Assembly (NCBI GenBank): GCA_963732095.1
Contig: CAVSZA010000039.1
Span: 1 to 64,000 of the forward strand
Source: AP-15 sp963732095
Lineage (GTDB): Bacteria > Pseudomonadota > Alphaproteobacteria > ATCC43930 > CGMCC-115725
DNA length: 64,000 nt
Direction of reading: 5' to 3'
In this document: in pieces, positions 51,254 to 60,280 of the stretch
Layout of the letters: every line of letters begins with the position of its first letter
Numbering within the stretch: position 1 is the first letter of the stretch
The notes under the pieces: model-generated
The model's input: only the letters and a program-made list of their open reading frames with translations
Databases searched by the model: none
Told to the model about the DNA's origin: nothing
Made by a program: the position numbers and the translations under genes

Positions 51254-51699
51254 TCTCCCGTCCTCCTCGACGATCGGGGTTTCTCGCAGTATAATAACCA
51301 ACGGAACCGCTGTGAGCCAGTGAGCCTCGACCGGGCATCACCTCCACGGCACGCCTCCGGACATTCCCTGGTAATGCACCGGTTCTCTCACTTTATCTCA
51401 ATGAAGCTTGGCGCCCGAACCGCGAAGGCTACAGCAACGGTCTCGTTGGCTCCGAGGCCGCGCGACATGACGGGAGCGGAACCGGTGATCGACGGCGGGT
51501 TGACGGGCGGCGCGCGAAGTCGATGGAGCGAGCGAGAGCAATAACTCGAGCCGAGGCTCGCCTACCTCATGATTTTGGAAATGTGGGATGGTCCCGGAAC
51601 CTCCAGTTGATCGGCGGGATTCTTCGTGAGTGCCATGTTGCGGCGCACAACGATCTCTCCCACTCTTCAAATCACCGATCGGACCGGTATGGCAAATTT
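51254..51699. other. intergenic region between dioxygenase and hydrolase relic
   Basis: No supportable gene. The leftmost bases carry the ribosome-binding site of the minus-strand Rieske gene. The rest shows no recognisable motif. Confidence 0.35.
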
Positions 51700-52212
51700 T
51701 TGTGCGTCCCCTTGGCAAATCGCTCGCGAAACGGCGTGGTCTTGGCGGGTTCGGCGGCCGCCATGGCAGCAATGGCGCTGTGGAACACCTATCGAGCGCG
51801 CAAGGTAAAGCAAGAGCATCCGCCCCGCGGTCGGTACATTTCAGTCGATGGTGTGCGGCTTCACTACCTCGAGAGAGGCGAGGGTCGGCCGGTCCTCCTT
51901 CTCCACGGCAACGTCGTCACGGCCGATGATTTCGCGTTGAGTGGGTTGCTCGATCTCGCGGCTGGGCGGCAGTGTCGCGTCGTCGCGTTTGACCGCCCGG
52001 GTTTCGGGTATAGCAACCGGCCGCTCGGCGCGATGTGGTCTCCTCCACGGCAGGCCGATCTGCTGCGAAAAGCAATCGAAACGCTCCGCATGAGCCGTCC
52101 CGTCGTTGGCCACTCCTGGGGCACGCTCGTAGCCTTGGCGCTCGCACTGGATCATCCGGAAGTGGCTGTCGACGCGGGAACTTTTTGCGCTTCGAGTGTT
52201 GAACAGGATTAA
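51700..52212 (+). pseudogene. alpha/beta hydrolase, N-terminal half only
   Basis: GRYISVDGVRLHYLERGEGR, PVLLLHGNVVTADDF (oxyanion HG), RVVAFDRPGFGYSNRPLG and RPVVGHSWGTLVALALALDH (nucleophile Ser) are the first two thirds of the fold. The sequence then breaks at ALDHPEVAVDAGT and stops at 52212, so the acid and histidine of the triad are missing. A short histidine-kinase fragment follows at the break point. Confidence 0.78.
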
Positions 52213-52255
52213 CACTAAGAAATTCTGTCCCTCGATCGCAAAGCGCGGGGTTGAT

Positions 52256-52432
52256 ATGCCGCCGACCGCCCGGATACGGGTCGACTCCGTCTGCCTAAAG
52301 TTTCTCCACGAGCTGACGGAACCTCTTAGTGCGATCGCGTGCTATGCTGGTGCCGCGCGACGCCTGCTGACGTCTGAGGCGTCTCATAAATCCGCAAGCC
52401 TCGCTGAGTCACTGGAGGTCGGTCGATCCTGA
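52256..52432 (+). pseudogene. histidine kinase H-box fragment
   Basis: 58 codons containing LKFLHELTEPLSAIACYAGA, ARRLLTS, the dimerisation/phosphoacceptor region of PAS-type sensor kinases (HELxxPLxAI). The sensory domain before it and the ATPase domain after it are missing. It lies between two other broken genes. Confidence 0.5.
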
Positions 52433-52436
52433 CGCT

Positions 52437-52718
52437 GGTAGAGGATGCCGTTCGGGGGTGCCGAGAAGCTGATCTTTAGGCTTGGCGGTATCGACACGCT
52501 CACCGCCCTGAAATAGACAGGTGTGTTGTCGAGTGAGGTCAGCTTGGTCCCGGCCACCACCGTCCGCGTGATCGCCGGTGCTGCTGGCGGAGTTTGCGCG
52601 GCGGCGGCGACGGCTAGGCCCGCCACCCCTAACAGCCCGATTACGATGGCGAAGCGCGGCCGAGCGGCTGTAGCTGAGCTGGCCGCGCGGGGCGGGGCGG
52701 GCGGCGCGGTCCCGTCAT
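52437..52718 (-). pseudogene. exported cupin protein, 5' part, frameshifted
   Basis: An ATG at 52718 overlaps the stop of the xanthine dehydrogenase relic (ATGA). The frame ends early, but another frame continues RFAIVIGLLGVAGLAVAAAA (signal-like), ITRTVVAGTKLTSLDNTPVY, FRAVSVSIPP and APPNGILYQ, as in small periplasmic cupin proteins. Homology stops near 52440, at the kinase fragment. Confidence 0.45.
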
Positions 52719-52803
52719 GCTAATGCCGGCTTGAGCCGCTCCGGGGTCAGCGGGGCGTGGCGCAGGCGCACGCCGGTGGCGTCGAAGACCGCGCGCGTGC
52801 CAC
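52715..52803 (-). pseudogene. C-terminal relic of a molybdopterin xanthine/aldehyde dehydrogenase
   Basis: The minus strand ends ARAVFDATGVRLRHAPLTPE, RLKPALA and stop, the typical last residues of the large molybdopterin subunit. Nothing of the rest of the protein is present upstream, where the acyl-CoA dehydrogenase gene ends at 52846. Confidence 0.6.
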
Positions 52804-52845
52804 GCCGCTGCCGCCTTTCGATCCGTCGTGCTTGCTGATCAAAGA

Positions 52846-54045
52846 CTAAGCCGGCTTCATCGGCGGCAGCACGTCACCGGGGTCGATGCCCAGCTCGTAA
52901 AGACCGATGTTGTAGAGGCAAAAATCGGAGGGGGGCGGATGCAGCGGGCCGAGCGCGCCGTCGCGGAATAGCTGCTCCAGTCTCGAGGTCTTGAATATGC
53001 CGTGCGCGCCTCCGAGTGTCAGCGCCGTGCGGGTAATGCGACTCACCACCTCGCCAACCACGTATTTAGCCCGGTAAAGGGCGGCGGTGGTTTCCGCTGT
53101 AGGACCTTCCGTGTCGCTGAGCCACGCCGAGCGGTAGGTGATCAACCGTGCCGCTTCGAGATCGGCGCTCATCTCGGCGACATGCCGGCGCACGTCGGGG
53201 TGATAGGCGAGCGGCTGGGCGTAACCTTCCGGTTGGCGGGTGTGGACGACCCTGCGCAACTCGTCGAAGGCCGCTTGCGCGACCCCGAGATAGACCGGGG
53301 TGTACGAGCCCCAAAACCAGTTCAGATAGGTGTGGCGGAACGGCTGCATATCGTCCGACTGAAACACCGCGGCGGTGTCCGGCAACCAGCATTCGTCGAG
53401 GATCAGCGAGTCGCTGCGGGTCGCGCGCATGCCGAGTACATCCCAGTTCGGGTCGACGCTACGCCCCTCGGTCCCGCGGGGCAGCATCAGGATGATGCCG
53501 GCCGACGGGCTCGTCGCCTCGTCCGGATGAGCCATCACCAACACAAAATCGGCCGCTTCGAGCATCGAAGCGAACATCTTGCGACCGTTGACTCGGTACC
53601 CGCTATCGGCCCGCCGCGCCCGCGCCTTCAGCGGCCGCTCGCCTATCAGCGAAGTGGTGACCGGCTCGGAGAAGTTGCCGGCGATTAGCTTGCCCTGCTG
53701 CACGACAAGATCGGCAATGCGCCGCTTCGTCTCGGCCGAAACCTCGACACTCTCCAACAGCGGCATGACGACAGAGGCGTGCATGTTGAAGGCGAGCGCC
53801 GTCGACGGACAGCCCGCACCCAGCACTTCGTAGGCGATCGTGTGATCGAGAAAGCTTGCGCCCAAACCTCCCCATTCCTTGCCGACGGTCAGCGCCAGGA
53901 ACCCTTCCTTACGCAGGCGGTCGTAGTTCTCGACGGGATGGCTGGCGTCGCGATCATGCGCCGCCGTCCGGGTGGCGAAATCCGAGGCCAGCTCGCGGCA
54001 TTTGTTCTGTAGGTGCTGCTGCCCGGGGGTGAGCTGAAAATCCAC
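52846..54045 (-). CDS. acyl-CoA dehydrogenase family protein
   Basis: 399 residues, GTG start. MDFQLTPGQQHLQNKCRELA, VGKEWGGLGASF, CPSTALAFNMHASVVMPLLE, GRKMFASMLEAADFVLVMAH and RITRTALTLGGAHGIFKTSR match the three-domain flavoprotein fold. The catalytic Glu region of classical members is not evident, so it could be an acyl-CoA dehydrogenase-like monooxygenase of the DszC/HpaH group, which would suit an aromatic-degradation setting. FAD/FMN binding is inferred. It is divergent from the amidase gene. Confidence 0.9.
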   Translation of the reverse strand: MDFQLTPGQQHLQNKCRELASDFATRTAAHDRDASHPVENYDRLRKEGFLALTVGKEWGGLGASFLDHTIAYEVLGAGCPSTALAFNMHASVVMPLLESVEVSAETKRRIADLVVQQGKLIAGNFSEPVTTSLIGERPLKARARRADSGYRVNGRKMFASMLEAADFVLVMAHPDEATSPSAGIILMLPRGTEGRSVDPNWDVLGMRATRSDSLILDECWLPDTAAVFQSDDMQPFRHTYLNWFWGSYTPVYLGVAQAAFDELRRVVHTRQPEGYAQPLAYHPDVRRHVAEMSADLEAARLITYRSAWLSDTEGPTAETTAALYRAKYVVGEVVSRITRTALTLGGAHGIFKTSRLEQLFRDGALGPLHPPPSDFCLYNIGLYELGIDPGDVLPPMKPA

Positions 54046-54203
54046 GCGTCAGGCCTCGTTAGTCGACAGTAGCCTAAACCATCGGTCCCGGGCCCGCCAC
54101 GTCGCGTTCTCCCGCAAAGTTTGACCAGCCTTTCGCTGGGACGATTGGCTGCCCCTGACCCAACTGCTACCGTCTCGCTTTACGGCGCGAGGAGGGCAAG
54201 GGC

Positions 54204-55658
54204 ATGAACGATCGCGCGTTCGCATCCGCAACCGAACTGACAAACGAAATTCGCGACCGACGCATCGGCTGCGTCGAATTGCTCGACTTCTACCTGGCGC
54301 GCGCGGAGCGGCATAATCCCACGCTGAACGCGGTCATTGTCTGGCAGATCGACCAAGCGCGAGAACGCGCTCGCGCCGCCGATGACGCCCTCGCGCGGGG
54401 CGAGCGTTGGGGCCCGCTGCATGGCATTCCGATGACGGTCAAGGAATCGTTCAACGTCGCCGGCCTGCCGACCACCTTTGGCAATCCGCTGTGGAAGGAC
54501 AACATCGCCGCCGACAACGCCTTCCTGATCGATCGCCTGCTGCAGGCCGGCGCTGTTGTGTTCGGCAAGACTAACGTGCCCTACATGCTCGCCGATGCAC
54601 AGAGCTACAATGACATTTACGGCATCACCAATAACCCATGGGATCTGACGCGCTCGCCCGGCGGCTCGTCAGGTGGCGAGGCGGCGACCCTCGCCGCCGG
54701 GCTGTCGGGCCTCGGTGCCGGCAGCGACATTGCGGGCTCCTTGCGCAACCCGGCGCATTACAGCGGCGTCTATGGCCACAAACCGACTTGGGGGCTGATC
54801 TCGACGCGCGGCCATGCGCCGCCCGGCATCTTGACGCCGACCGACATATCCGTGGTCGGCCCGATGGCGCGCCACGCCGAGGACCTCGATCTGGCGCTGC
54901 GCGCCCTTGCCGGACCCGACCTGCTGCAGCGGGCGGCCTGGCGCGTCGAGTTGCCGCCGCCGCGTCGCCGCCGGCTCGGCGAGTTTAGCGTCGCGGTGTG
55001 GGCATCGTCTCCGCTGTGCCGGATCGACACTAGCGTATCCGACCTCTTTGATCGCGCAATCGACACCGTCGTGCGCGCTGGGGCGACGGTCGATGATGCC
55101 GCGCGACCCGGCATAGGCGACGAGGAGCACCACCGCCTATTCATGCTGCTATTGCGCGCGGCGACGGCATCCCGCATGCGCGACGAGGATTTTGCCAGGC
55201 AGCAGGAGATCGCCGCGACGCTGAGCGACGACGACATGAGCGACCGCGCTGCGGTGGCGCGCGGTGCCACATTGCTGCACCGCGCGTGGGGCACTGCCAA
55301 CGAGGCGCGTACAAAACTGCGATATAATTGGCACGAATTCTTCAAGTGCTTCGATGTATTGCTGACGCCGGTGGCGGCGAGCGCTGCTTTCCCGCACGAC
55401 CACAACGCCGATCGCGACGAGCGCACGGTCAAGGTCAATGGCAGGTCGGTGCCGTACGCAGAGCAGTTATTCTTTGCGGGGCTGGCCAGTCTGTCATATC
55501 TGCCGGCAACCGCAGCGCCAATCGGCTTGACTGGTGAGGGATTACCGGTGGGCCTGCAGATCATCGGGCCGGAGGGTGAGGATCCGACGACGATCGAATT
55601 TGCTCGGCTACTCGCGGCTGAGATCGGCGGCTTCGTGCCGCCGCCGGCATACAACTAA
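54204..55658 (+). CDS. amidase (amidase-signature family)
   Basis: 484 residues. The catalytic Lys is in IPMTVKESFNVAG (near residue 80). The signature SPGGSSGGEAATLAAGLSGL, then GAGSDIAGSLRNPAHYSG, supplies the cis-Ser and nucleophile Ser. LTPVAASAAFPHD and ATAAPIGLTGEGLPVGLQII complete the fold. AGGAGG precedes the ATG by 8 bases. It hydrolyses an unknown amide in the cytoplasm. Divergent from the acyl-CoA dehydrogenase gene, sharing a 158-base intergenic region where promoters for both must lie. Confidence 0.94.
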   Translation: MNDRAFASATELTNEIRDRRIGCVELLDFYLARAERHNPTLNAVIVWQIDQARERARAADDALARGERWGPLHGIPMTVKESFNVAGLPTTFGNPLWKDNIAADNAFLIDRLLQAGAVVFGKTNVPYMLADAQSYNDIYGITNNPWDLTRSPGGSSGGEAATLAAGLSGLGAGSDIAGSLRNPAHYSGVYGHKPTWGLISTRGHAPPGILTPTDISVVGPMARHAEDLDLALRALAGPDLLQRAAWRVELPPPRRRRLGEFSVAVWASSPLCRIDTSVSDLFDRAIDTVVRAGATVDDAARPGIGDEEHHRLFMLLLRAATASRMRDEDFARQQEIAATLSDDDMSDRAAVARGATLLHRAWGTANEARTKLRYNWHEFFKCFDVLLTPVAASAAFPHDHNADRDERTVKVNGRSVPYAEQLFFAGLASLSYLPATAAPIGLTGEGLPVGLQIIGPEGEDPTTIEFARLLAAEIGGFVPPPAYN

Positions 55659-55912
55659 CAGGGTGCGGAAAAAGTCGCGATTTTGAAAAATCGGCCATGA
55701 AATAGGCTCTATGCCCGAATTCGATCACGTTAAATCAATGGGTTACAGACATGCCGCAGCCTATGATTGGCAGCAAAACTACGACCAACCGACTTTTCCG
55801 GAGCCTGCTAACTAGCCAAGGGCTTCGCCCTTGATATCCCATAGGATTCGGGCTCGCGCAAGGTGATGCGTCGGCAGGCTATCCTGCTGTTTCGGAGCAG
55901 CAGGAGCCTGTC

Positions 55913-57571
55913 ATGAACTCCTTCTACGATCATCACAAGGACAGCATCCGCTTCAATTATCGGTGTTTCGACCGCATCCTGCTGAACGGGCTCATCCAGC
56001 CGTTTCAGCAGCCCGAGAGAGTGGTCGGCTTTTTCGACGTTTACCGGCACCTCTATCCGGTGAGCCGCGATATCCTGCGCGGTGCTGCTGAACAGTTTCA
56101 GGTCTGGGTAAAGGAACAAGCCGGCGAGTGGAACGCCCCGATCGTCGACGCCCCGAAGGGCCGGCGCGACGAATTTGTCGACCCCTACTTTAAGGGCGCA
56201 AGGCCGGATCAGATCGTCGTTATCCTGAAGGCGAGAGAGCCCGCGCGGATTATGACCGCGATCGGCGACAAGAAGGCAAACCGCTGGCATCTGCAGATCG
56301 CCGACCGCTGGATTGTGCAATACAACTTCTATGTCAACGACCAACGGTGGGGGCGGATGTTCGTGCGCATATGCCCGTACCTTCCGTTCTCCGCTCGGGT
56401 CTGTCTCAATCAACACCACTGGCTGGCCAACCGGATGCGCGAGGAAGGCGTCGATTTCCAGCAATGCTCCAACGCCTTCCGCAAATGTGCTGCGCCCCAG
56501 CGTCTGCAGGAACTCGCCAACTCACTGACTGCCGAGGACCTTTTGAACTGTGGTCAGAAATGGCTGGCTCGCTTCACCCCGTTCTTTACCGAAAGAGAGC
56601 GCAAACAAGCGGGGTGTCAGCACCGTTTGTTCTTCTCTCAGATCGAGTATTGCGACAACCTGATCTTTCACCGGCGCGCCGCGCTCGACAAGCTGGGTGA
56701 GCGTCTGCTCGACGCCAACCGTACCATCGGTCAGCCGAACAAGATCACAGTCATCTTCGGCCGCAAGATCAGCAAACATTACCGCGGCAAACTACAAACC
56801 GAGATCGAGAACATGAACCTGCCCAACCCGGTCATTCGCAGTCACTACCGCAACGGCTTCATCAAGCAGTACGTGCGTGACCACAGCATCCTTCGCACCG
56901 AGGCGGCGAGCAACAACGTCAACGACTATGGTCTCAACAAGGCCGTCGAGCACCTGCCCGCCTTGCGCAACAAGCTCTCCGCGATCAACGACAGCTACCT
57001 GGATGTCCAGCAGGACATTCTCGAGACGTTTGTTGACCGCGGCCAGCTGCAACGGCTCGCCGCGCCCACCATCACGCCGACCGGCAAACGCATTCCGGGC
57101 CTCAAGCTCGACCACCCCCGACAACAGGCGCTGATGCACGCTCTCGTCCGCTTCGCCCACATCCCGGCCGCCAATACGTTCAGCACCGCCGAAATCTATC
57201 CGCACGTCGTTGCGGCGCTCGGCTGCGCCAACGAGCAGTACCGCCTCTCCGCCCTGCGATACGACCTCTCCAAACTGCGAGCCAAGGGCCTTGTGGAAAA
57301 GCTGCCCCGATCCCGCCGCTATCGCTTACCCGCCAAGGGGTATTCAATCTGCCTCATCTTCTTGAAGCTATTCGACCGCGTTTACGCGCCCCTCACCGCC
57401 GGTCTCCTCCGCCCCGTCTCAGCCGATGCTGTCTTCCCTCCCGGCAAACGCTCGCATCTCGACCGCCTCTATCAGCGCGTCTCCACCGACCTCGACCAAC
57501 TCGTCCACGCCGTCGGCCTCAACTTCTCCTTACCCTCAACGAGAACAAAATCCCCGTTGAGGCCCCCATAA
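55913..57571 (+). CDS. 552-residue orphan protein with winged-helix C-terminus
   Basis: No named family was recognised. The N-terminal half has DSIRFNYRCFDRILLNGLIQ, KGRRDEFVDPYFKGARPDQI and a Tyr/Phe-rich block (RWIVQYNFYVNDQRWGRMFV, PYLPFSARVCLNQHHWLANR), with several conserved-looking Cys residues (FQQCSNAFRKC, LLNCGQKWL, AGCQHRLFF). Residues from about 430 read RLSALRYDLSKLRAKGLVEK, a winged-helix-like element. Context is mobile-element debris: a short palindrome near 55.69 kb upstream and repeat copy C downstream. A DNA-binding or mobility role is inference only. Confidence 0.8.
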   Translation: MNSFYDHHKDSIRFNYRCFDRILLNGLIQPFQQPERVVGFFDVYRHLYPVSRDILRGAAEQFQVWVKEQAGEWNAPIVDAPKGRRDEFVDPYFKGARPDQIVVILKAREPARIMTAIGDKKANRWHLQIADRWIVQYNFYVNDQRWGRMFVRICPYLPFSARVCLNQHHWLANRMREEGVDFQQCSNAFRKCAAPQRLQELANSLTAEDLLNCGQKWLARFTPFFTERERKQAGCQHRLFFSQIEYCDNLIFHRRAALDKLGERLLDANRTIGQPNKITVIFGRKISKHYRGKLQTEIENMNLPNPVIRSHYRNGFIKQYVRDHSILRTEAASNNVNDYGLNKAVEHLPALRNKLSAINDSYLDVQQDILETFVDRGQLQRLAAPTITPTGKRIPGLKLDHPRQQALMHALVRFAHIPAANTFSTAEIYPHVVAALGCANEQYRLSALRYDLSKLRAKGLVEKLPRSRRYRLPAKGYSICLIFLKLFDRVYAPLTAGLLRPVSADAVFPPGKRSHLDRLYQRVSTDLDQLVHAVGLNFSLPSTRTKSPLRPP

Positions 57572-57680
57572 CGGACTAAGGTCACAAGGGCGGGCGGATA
57601 GAGCGAGTGCGAGCTGAAGTTATTGAGCGACAACATCCCGAGGCGCCAAGGCCAAGGGGCAATCTGCCGGTTCGTTTCCA

Positions 57681-57733
57681 CCAGGGACCGAGTTCGAATC
57701 CGCCCTCCTCCAGCGCGGAGTTTTGTGCGAACC
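57681..57733 (+). repeat. tRNA-3'-end-like dispersed repeat, copy C
   Basis: CCAGGGACCGAGTTCGAATC, then CGCCCTCCTCCAGCGCGGAG and TTTTGTGCGAACC. It contains the whole core plus the GTGCGAAC tail. It lies about 110 bases after the 552-residue orphan gene. The interval 57572-58002 holds nothing else I can support. Confidence 0.6.
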
Positions 57734-58002
57734 GGATTAGTGAACGGGTGGGCAGAAATCGGCGCAGGGCCTCCATTGATGCCTTCTCGGGAGGCGTTGC
57801 CGAAGCGAAAGCGCTGACTTTCCCAGCCGCAAGAGGACGCCGGTCAGGTGAGCCGGGTCTATCTCTTTGTTCTTGGTCGAGGACGCGTACGACTTTTCGG
57901 CGATCCCGTGCCGCGATCCGTGACGGAATCATCAAGGGCACTGGCATCGAGTGGAGCATAAACGTGCGCGCCCATGCAACTAACAGGGTGATTGCACCCC
58001 GC

Positions 58003-58206
58003 CTATGGTCTCTGGTCGAAATAGGGAACTCGAATGGAATGCGTCGGCAAGCAAACCAGGGCGATTCCACTCACGATTATTGCCCCGCCTGTTATAACTC
58101 CAATAGAGATGATTGTGGGGTATGCAATTACTAATATGGTAAAAAGAGATGCTGCCCAAACGATGACACCGATGGCACAAAGGCCCACCCCGACTACGAT
58201 TTTCAT
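58003..58206 (-). CDS. small two-TM membrane protein, unknown function
   Basis: 67 residues. Two hydrophobic helices (KIVVGVGLCAIGVIVWAASL and TIISIGVITGGAIIVSGIAL) are separated by a short turn, and the C-terminus is polar. AGGAAGA lies 9 bases before the ATG. The base composition is AT-richer than the surroundings, hinting at transfer. No family recognised. Confidence 0.5.
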   Translation of the reverse strand: MKIVVGVGLCAIGVIVWAASLFTILVIAYPTIISIGVITGGAIIVSGIALVCLPTHSIRVPYFDQRP

Positions 58207-58338
58207 TTTAGATCTGTCTTCCTAATAGGGCCGAGATGTTAGCGAAGCTAATTGTGATGGATTCCTAACTCTCCTGCTTCTACGCTCCTAAATAATACAG
58301 AAGATATGATTTCCTAGTAGATTTATAGGCACGCACCG

Positions 58339-58637
58339 GGCGCAGAGCCGGGCTCGCGTGACCCAGGCGCTGGGCCACGTACGGCTAGCCGCAAGGCAGA
58401 GGAAGAAGGAACAGTTCACTGCGCTCCCTCCACCATCTCAATGTCGATACGCTCCGGACGGCGTTCTACGCGCTTAAGCGCAAAGCCGCCCCGGGCGTGG
58501 ACGGTATGACGTGGCAGGATTACGAGGCGGACCTCGAACTCAGGATCGAGGATCTGCATGGACGGGTCCACCGAGGAGCCTATCGGCCGCAACCATCCCG
58601 CCGGGCCTACATAGACAAGGCGGTAGGAGCAGCGGCG
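58339..58637 (+). pseudogene. N-terminal fragment of a second group II intron reverse transcriptase
   Basis: SRARVTQALGHVRLAARQRK, KEQFTAL, then after a one-base shift LHHLNVDTLRTAFYALKRKA, APGVDGMTWQDYEADLELRI and VHRGAYRPQPSRRAYIDKAV. This is the start of an LtrA-type reverse transcriptase, distinct from the remnant at 29-30 kb. It stops at 58637, 20 bases before repeat copy G. The catalytic core is missing. Confidence 0.82.
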
Positions 58638-58657
58638 CCCCGAAGGGTCGAAAATCA

Positions 58658-58720
58658 GGTTCGCACGTGACTCACCGCTGGAGGGGCCAGGATTCGAACC
58701 CTCGGTCCCCCTGCACGGTG
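58658..58720 (-). repeat. tRNA-3'-end-like dispersed repeat, copy G
   Basis: The minus strand reads GGGGGACCGAGGGTTCGAAT, CCTGGCCCCTCCAGCGGTGA, GTCACGTGCGAAC. It is the most complete copy seen, including the downstream GAGTC..GTGCGAAC block. It abuts the intron reverse-transcriptase fragment. Confidence 0.65.
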
Positions 58721-59751
58721 AGCTCCGTCGTTGGCCCTTGTCGCACCGTTGGCTGCGAGGGACAGGGGCGCCGAAGCGGACGCCGCGGTTCAGCCCGCTT
58801 CCTTCTGCGAGCCGGACGGAATTTCGAATAGCGAAACTGCATTCGAAAAGCGCAGCGTCACGAATCCTCTCCTGGCTTCGGATGACTGGACCCTCGGTCG
58901 AGCCGTGCGTACGCAGCATTTCCGGTGGCGGCCGCCAGCTAGTCGGTTTCGTTGGTGAATTCTGCCGCTGTAGCCGAATACGAGCAGCCTCCGCTGATAG
59001 CAATCAGAATTCATAAATTAACCCATCCCACCCCCAACAGGGCTTATGGCCGATCCAGAGATCTCCCGGTTCCCGCACAAGGGAGCGTCCGTACATGCCA
59101 GGGTCTCAGACCACGCCGGGTCCGACGGACGCTCGCAATAAACGCGTCCGCCGATTTTGCCTTCCGTCAAGTAAACAACGTCGGCACCCGGAAAGGAGTA
59201 GCAATCCACGTCGCCCCCGATCCGTGCGCAGGCGTCCGCAAGGACGTCGGCGAAGCGTCGGTAGGGGAGCGTATAGGCCAGCCATTGAGCCGCGAAATCG
59301 TTATCAATCCGGGCTCGGCAAGCCATTCCATGGAACCGATCGCCCATACGGGTTTGGTCGGTTGCGGCTTGTCCCGCTGCTGGATCAGGACGCCAGCCAA
59401 TCTCGGCCTTGGCTTTGCTGATCCGCGTTCCCCTTGGTCCCCGGCCTTGGCTCCACCGGCTCCGCCACCGGTCGCCCGGCTTTGTTCGTCGGTTTCGTCG
59501 CTACTGTGCCGGAGTCAGACTTCTCTGGGTCGTGCATCAGCGGCTACGGCTCCTCACCTTCCCGCTGCGGACCCTTCGCATGGGCATCTCTCTAACTGTC
59601 AGTGCATAACGCGCAAAGCGATTTGCGCGGCTGCATCGTTTCACCGCAGTGGAGTTTCACCACATACTCCTTGCCAGTCTTCCGGCGCACTCACTCGCGT
59701 TGCGGCCTGCACACTCGCGCGGTTACCAAGTCGTGACCGCTATTCACGTCG
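58721..59751. other. 1-kb gene-poor region with possible intron-related debris
   Basis: No intact gene was found. The 28-nt sequence at 59692-59719 is identical to part of the group II intron remnant at 30.3 kb, so at least the right end may be old intron RNA sequence. Frames of 60-280 codons occur on both strands but resemble no proteins I recognise. Confidence 0.4.
59692..59719. repeat. 28-nt sequence shared with 30343-30370
   Basis: Second copy of the 28-base sequence found in the group II intron remnant. It lies 33 bases before the integrase relic begins. Confidence 0.75.
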
Positions 59752-60270
59752 ACCGTCGTCGGTCTGCGCGATCGCGCCCTGATCGGGCTCATGGTCTATT
59801 CCTTCGCACGAATCGGCGCGGCGCTCGGCATGATGGTCGAGGATGTCTTCACGCAGAACCGGCTGCTATGGGTGCGGTTGCGCGAGAAGGGCGGCAAGCG
59901 GCATGCGATGCCGTGTTACCATAACCTCGAGGAATATCTGATCGGCTATCTCGACGGCGCCGAGCTACGCGGCGATCTCAAGGGGCCGCTGTTCCGCACG
60001 ATCGGGCGGGGCACCGGGACGCTCACCCGCACCGTGCTACCGCAAGCGAATGCCTATGCGATGATACGCCGGCGCGCCGCGGCGGGGATCATGACGAAGC
60101 TCGGCAATCACAGCTTTCGGGCGATGGGCATTACGCCTATCTCGAGAACGGCGGCACGCTCGAGAAGGCTGCGGCAATGGCGAACCATGCGTCAACGCGC
60201 AACCACGCAACTCTATGATCGCCTGCACGAGGAGCTGTCTGTCGATGAGGTTGAGCGGATCGTGATTTGA
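59752..60270 (+). pseudogene. tyrosine recombinase/integrase, catalytic domain only, frameshifted
   Basis: VVGLRDRALIGLMVYSFARI, GAALGMMVEDVFTQ, RLREKGGKRHAMPCYHNLEE and KLGNHSFRAMGIT carry the first Arg and the HxxR-like block. Around 60133-60215 the frame shifts out and back (YLENGGTLEKAAAMANHAST in the other frame), and TQLYDRLHEELSVDEVERIV ends the protein with the Tyr. The N-terminal arm-binding domain is absent. A dead integrase. Confidence 0.85.
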
Positions 60271-60280
60271 AGGGCCGAAC

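Noticed and set aside
59018..59347. 109-codon minus-strand frame with Cys-rich segments
   Set aside because: No ribosome-binding site or family. It lies in the gene-poor debris region where several such frames occur on both strands.
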